From the NCBI GenBank assembly GCA_903913865.1, contig CAIWMU010000121.1:1-42697 (forward strand): 42,697 nucleotides of DNA, in the 5' to 3' direction. The DNA comes from an uncultured Verrucomicrobia subdivision 3 bacterium (GTDB lineage Bacteria; Verrucomicrobiota; Verrucomicrobiia; Limisphaerales; UBA8199). This document shows positions 40,301-42,697 of the stretch, one piece after another. The notes below the pieces were generated by a model. It was not told the DNA's origin. It saw only the letters and a list, made by a program, of their open reading frames with translations, and did no database searches. Positions within the stretch are counted from its first letter, which is position 1. Each line of letters opens with the position of its first letter. A program made the position numbers and the translations under genes.

Positions 40301-42243
40301 GGGCAGATAAACTCCACGAAGGCACTCTGGCCCGGCCCAATCTCCAGTTGGATCTGTTCCGGTTTGGCATGGACCTGCCCGGACATCCATTCCCGGGCCG
40401 ATTTGCAGCGAACCCAGGGTTTGAGGTCCACATGAGCCACAGCCTGGGGATCGATGATGGCTGGCTGCGCCGGCTTCTTCGCAACGCCGGAATTGTTGAT
40501 CAGTTCCACCACCCATCCGACCGCCGTCCGGTTCACAGCATATTCAACCGGATCACCGGAGACTTCCACCGGCAGCGTCTCCTGGGCGAGTCGGCGCAGT
40601 CTGGAGTCGGAAATGGCCGCGGGCCGGTGTGTCCCGGGATGGATCCAGGGTTCGAGCAATTCCAGCTTCCGGTGCCGCGCAAGCTGCCTGAACGACCGGG
40701 GTCCAAGAGCCGACCTGTGCGCCTCGGAAAGCAGCACCGTACCCCCCTTCTTCAACACCTGTTCCAGCTTCGAGACGAAAGCCGTATCAAACTCAATATC
40801 CCCGGCCAGCAGCAGCACCGGATAGCTGGAGAGCATCCCCACAGATGCGCTGGTGAGTTGCACATCGAAGATCTCGCCGTATGGAGTGGGCCGCAGATAG
40901 GAAATCTCCGGATTTGAAGGATCGGCCCTGGTGTGGATATGGTCGCCTCCGGGAAAGAGCTGATGATCGAACAGATCCCGCACCTGCCGGTCACCGGGGG
41001 TGGGTTCAAGAATGCCCCACGGTTTGTCCATATAGCCGTTATACCCGGCGAGGTGATCCAGCACGACCGCCACCGGTGTGAACGGCACCCCGCGCTCGTG
41101 GGTGGTCATGAACCGGAACACCTCGGCGGCTTTGCGCCCATGCTCCGTCAGGGTCCACGGCGCCTCCGGCTTTTCGAAAAAGATCGCAACGCTGTTTTCC
41201 GGCGTGACCATTCCCGCGCCCGCAAACCAGCCGTGCAGCCACATCCGCTCATACAGACTCAGGGAGTGGCCTGCATCCAATCCCCTGGCCCCGCCCCCCT
41301 CGCTCCTGAGCGGCCCGCTCGTTGTGCAGGCCCCGGAAAACCAGGGGCTGACCTGCACCGACCACGGCTTCTGCCACTGGCGCGAGGCACCCCGTGCGAA
41401 CGCAAACTTCGATTGTGTGTATGCGATATTCTCCCCCACTTCCAGGCCAATGCACCGGGCACCCCATTCCCCCGCATAGGCCTCGTAGTGCGAATGGCCC
41501 GTCACGCTGATCACACGTCCCAGCAGATCCCGGCTCCGGCTCGTGAAATAGTCTTTCACCACATCATGACACTCCTGTTTGGTGGCCGGCCGCCTGTCGT
41601 AGCCCGAGAGGCCCGGGGGCTTCATCAGGTGCTTGAACGTTTCAAATTCCCGCCCATAGACATCCCTCCACCACGGTTCGTTATGCGACAGGTTGTGGAA
41701 GTAATAGCCCCACTCTCCCAGTTGCACCGCCGAGAACACACCCGCCCTGTCCATCGATTCAAGCGCCCCGGCATTCGCCGGACCCATCACGCAGCGGCCC
41801 CCCTTGATCTGCATGTCGCCGCATCCGGGATAGCAAACCACCGGCCACCCGATGCCTGCCAGGTAGTCGAACACTGGCTTCGTATTCGGGGCAGGCGTCG
41901 GCCCCGGGTCGAACCCGTTTCCAAGCCCCTCCCGGCGCATCACCCCGACCAGTTCCTTCAACGGCCCGAGATCCGACGGAACTCCATAAAGCGTGAAAAC
42001 AAACGACGGATGACCCGGAAGTGGAATCACCTTGAACGGGTCCGGCAGTGCCCTGGAGAAATCAACCGGCCCGGCCACAGCTCCCGCGACAAGGATGGAA
42101 AACATCAACGGCAACAACAGCCGACTTTTCCGGCCGATAGAGAAGCGGGACTGTGCGCGATGCTGATGATAAACGCATCGCGGGGGTAACGGGACCTCCC
42201 CCGCCCCAGCCTGCCCGAAGCCACAATGGGTACGACGAAACAT
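40297..42243 (-). CDS. Secreted glycosidase-like protein with trimerisation-type domain, first gene of operon
   Basis: The product has about 648 residues with a long n-region, then a hydrophobic signal (RKSRLLLPLMFSILVAGAVA). The N-terminal half is TIM-barrel-like (KVIPLPGHPSFVFTLYG, IGWPVVCYPGCGDM, AVQLGEWGYYFHNLSHNEPWW) with a candidate acid at E259 in AYAGEWGARCIGLEVGENI. The region ~415-565 resembles the Rossmann-like domain of GH42-type enzymes (LLLAGDIEFDTAFVSKLEQVLKKGGTVLLSEA), and a beta domain ends it. No family is named with certainty. Several in-frame ATGs (42243, 42255, 42261) are possible starts; 42243 is a conservative choice. It overlaps the next gene by ATGA. Confidence 0.68.
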   Translation of the reverse strand: MFRRTHCGFGQAGAGEVPLPPRCVYHQHRAQSRFSIGRKSRLLLPLMFSILVAGAVAGPVDFSRALPDPFKVIPLPGHPSFVFTLYGVPSDLGPLKELVGVMRREGLGNGFDPGPTPAPNTKPVFDYLAGIGWPVVCYPGCGDMQIKGGRCVMGPANAGALESMDRAGVFSAVQLGEWGYYFHNLSHNEPWWRDVYGREFETFKHLMKPPGLSGYDRRPATKQECHDVVKDYFTSRSRDLLGRVISVTGHSHYEAYAGEWGARCIGLEVGENIAYTQSKFAFARGASRQWQKPWSVQVSPWFSGACTTSGPLRSEGGGARGLDAGHSLSLYERMWLHGWFAGAGMVTPENSVAIFFEKPEAPWTLTEHGRKAAEVFRFMTTHERGVPFTPVAVVLDHLAGYNGYMDKPWGILEPTPGDRQVRDLFDHQLFPGGDHIHTRADPSNPEISYLRPTPYGEIFDVQLTSASVGMLSSYPVLLLAGDIEFDTAFVSKLEQVLKKGGTVLLSEAHRSALGPRSFRQLARHRKLELLEPWIHPGTHRPAAISDSRLRRLAQETLPVEVSGDPVEYAVNRTAVGWVVELINNSGVAKKPAQPAIIDPQAVAHVDLKPWVRCKSAREWMSGQVHAKPEQIQLEIGPGQSAFVEFICP

Positions 42244-42345
42244 ATGAATGGCCATGAACATACCACCCATCCCATACCCTGACAGCGATTTTTGATGCCA
42301 CGGAAGTGAGGAACAAGAAGGATATGAGCAAACGAGCACTTGAAT

Positions 42346-42359
42346 TGTTAGCGCTTCGT
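42346..42359. promoter_or_regulatory. LacI-family operator-like site upstream of the GH172 operon
   Basis: TGTTAGCGCTTCGT matches the left half of typical LacI-family operators (TGTTAGCGCTAACA) and 12 of 14 positions of the cre consensus, with a perfect AGCGCT centre. It lies about 103-116 bp upstream of the operon's start codon on the minus strand. No LacI-type regulator is in the window and no clear -35/-10 was found, so this is a weak call. Confidence 0.25.
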
Positions 42360-42547
42360 ATGAGCCTGAAAAACAACTCCCAACGACACCCCTGATACCG
42401 CCTGATGTGAACTCGCAACGGCTTCTCTCGCGAGACGGCAAGACTTTGGAAAGCGCAGCACGTGTGCCCGGTAATTTGATAGTCTGTGTTGCTTCGGCAA
42501 GGGTGCGTAACTTTTGGGGGTGAAGTGGCTATGGTTGGTGGCGAACT
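42360..42547. other. Gene-free right-edge spacer
   Basis: The region lies between the divergent operon and the truncated frame at the edge. Sequence from about 42470 onwards (GTAATTTGATAGTC... GCGTAACTTTTGGGGG) changes character and might be the left end of a transposable element, but no terminal repeat partner is available in the window. Confidence 0.25.
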
Positions 42548-42697
42548 ATGGCAACGAAACGAGATTTTGGTGGTTTTCCTCAACTTCAAACATTGGCGGA
42601 GCGGCTGCGGGAGTGGCGATCGACCCGTCCCCTTGGTCAACGGATTCCAGCAGAGCTCTGGCAGGCTGCGACGGAGGCTGCGCGCGCGCACGGGGCA
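42548..42697 (+). CDS. Truncated N-terminal fragment, possibly transposon-associated small protein
   Basis: A frame of 50 codons without stop runs off the window edge. It reads MATKRDFGGFPQLQTLAERL, then REWRSTRPLGQRIPAELWQA, then ATEAARAHGA. The pattern of a short N-terminus, IPAELW and a helix ending in ARAHG resembles the small proteins encoded at the start of some IS66-type elements, which continue into a helix-turn-helix. That resemblance is from memory of the family and is not decisive. The A/T-richer start and the change in composition from the preceding operon are compatible with an insertion beginning near 42470. Confidence 0.4.
   Translation, partial: MATKRDFGGFPQLQTLAERLREWRSTRPLGQRIPAELWQAATEAARAHGA

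Noticed and set aside
40933-42189. Open frame of 418 codons on the plus strand
   Set aside because: Antisense to the first gene of the GH172 operon; sequence is Arg/Pro/His-rich without motifs.
1-42697. CRISPR array, prophage or complete insertion sequence
   Set aside because: No regularly spaced direct repeats, phage structural genes or full transposase gene were seen.

Overview
The window looks like chromosomal DNA of a free-living, polysaccharide-degrading member of the Verrucomicrobiota. This rests on the mix of secreted Calx-beta/Ig proteins, an autotransporter-associated beta-strand repeat protein, a C-terminal 'STNLxxW...RFYRAV' module, a periplasmic-propeller histidine kinase, a MoeB-rhodanese fusion and many secreted glycosidases in ATGA-coupled pairs. 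The phylum is inferred from family composition; order and genus cannot be fixed from the sequence alone. No phage, CRISPR array or complete insertion sequence is visible. A truncated frame at the right edge may be the first gene of a transposon.

Layout. 1-597: gene-free, hairpin-rich repeat. 598-4000 (+): secreted Calx-beta/Ig protein, then recF. 4044-6348 (-): moeB-rhodanese fusion followed by hisC. 6373-8631 (+): nucleoside salvage operon (purine nucleoside phosphorylase, cytidine deaminase, a membrane-anchored unknown). 8635-12916 (-): a secreted probable toroid protein and a 1038-residue beta-strand-repeat protein made of two tandem copies of one ~470-residue unit. 13214-18705 (-): a two-component system (propeller-type HisKA_3 kinase and NarL/LuxR-type regulator) followed by an SGNH hydrolase and a ceramidase-like CREST membrane protein that overlap by ATGA. 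18706-19305: gene-free, hairpin-dense. 19306-21167 (-): ferredoxin-NADP reductase and a Gfo/Idh/MocA oxidoreductase, overlapping by GTGA. 21444-28923 (+): a small membrane protein, then three large secreted proteins (GH99-like, clan GH-A-like, unknown). 29062-29135 (-): tRNA-Gln. 29256-30025 (+): two small coupled genes. 30058-33288 (-): GH2-like glycosidase. 33289-33714: second copy of the hairpin repeat. 33715-34995 (+): tyrS. 35026-42243 (-): four-gene secreted glycosidase operon including a GH172 (DUF2961) enzyme. 42548-42697 (+): truncated frame.

How the genes may work together. The most coherent candidate system is a small predicted regulon. An 18-bp palindrome with the 7-2-7 geometry of NarL-type sites (TACCTCA-AT-TGAGGTA) occurs only twice that I can find. 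One copy lies upstream of the response-regulator/SGNH/CREST operon and one upstream of the beta-strand-repeat gene, in the same orientation. The second abuts a recognisable -35/-10 promoter at about -42. This suggests a propeller-sensing kinase controlling envelope lipid-modifying enzymes together with a surface protein. The second theme is carbohydrate degradation by exported enzymes without SusC/SusD partners, in two unlinked operons. Several of these enzymes show clan GH-A catalytic glutamates in atypical contexts, or belong to families I cannot assign.
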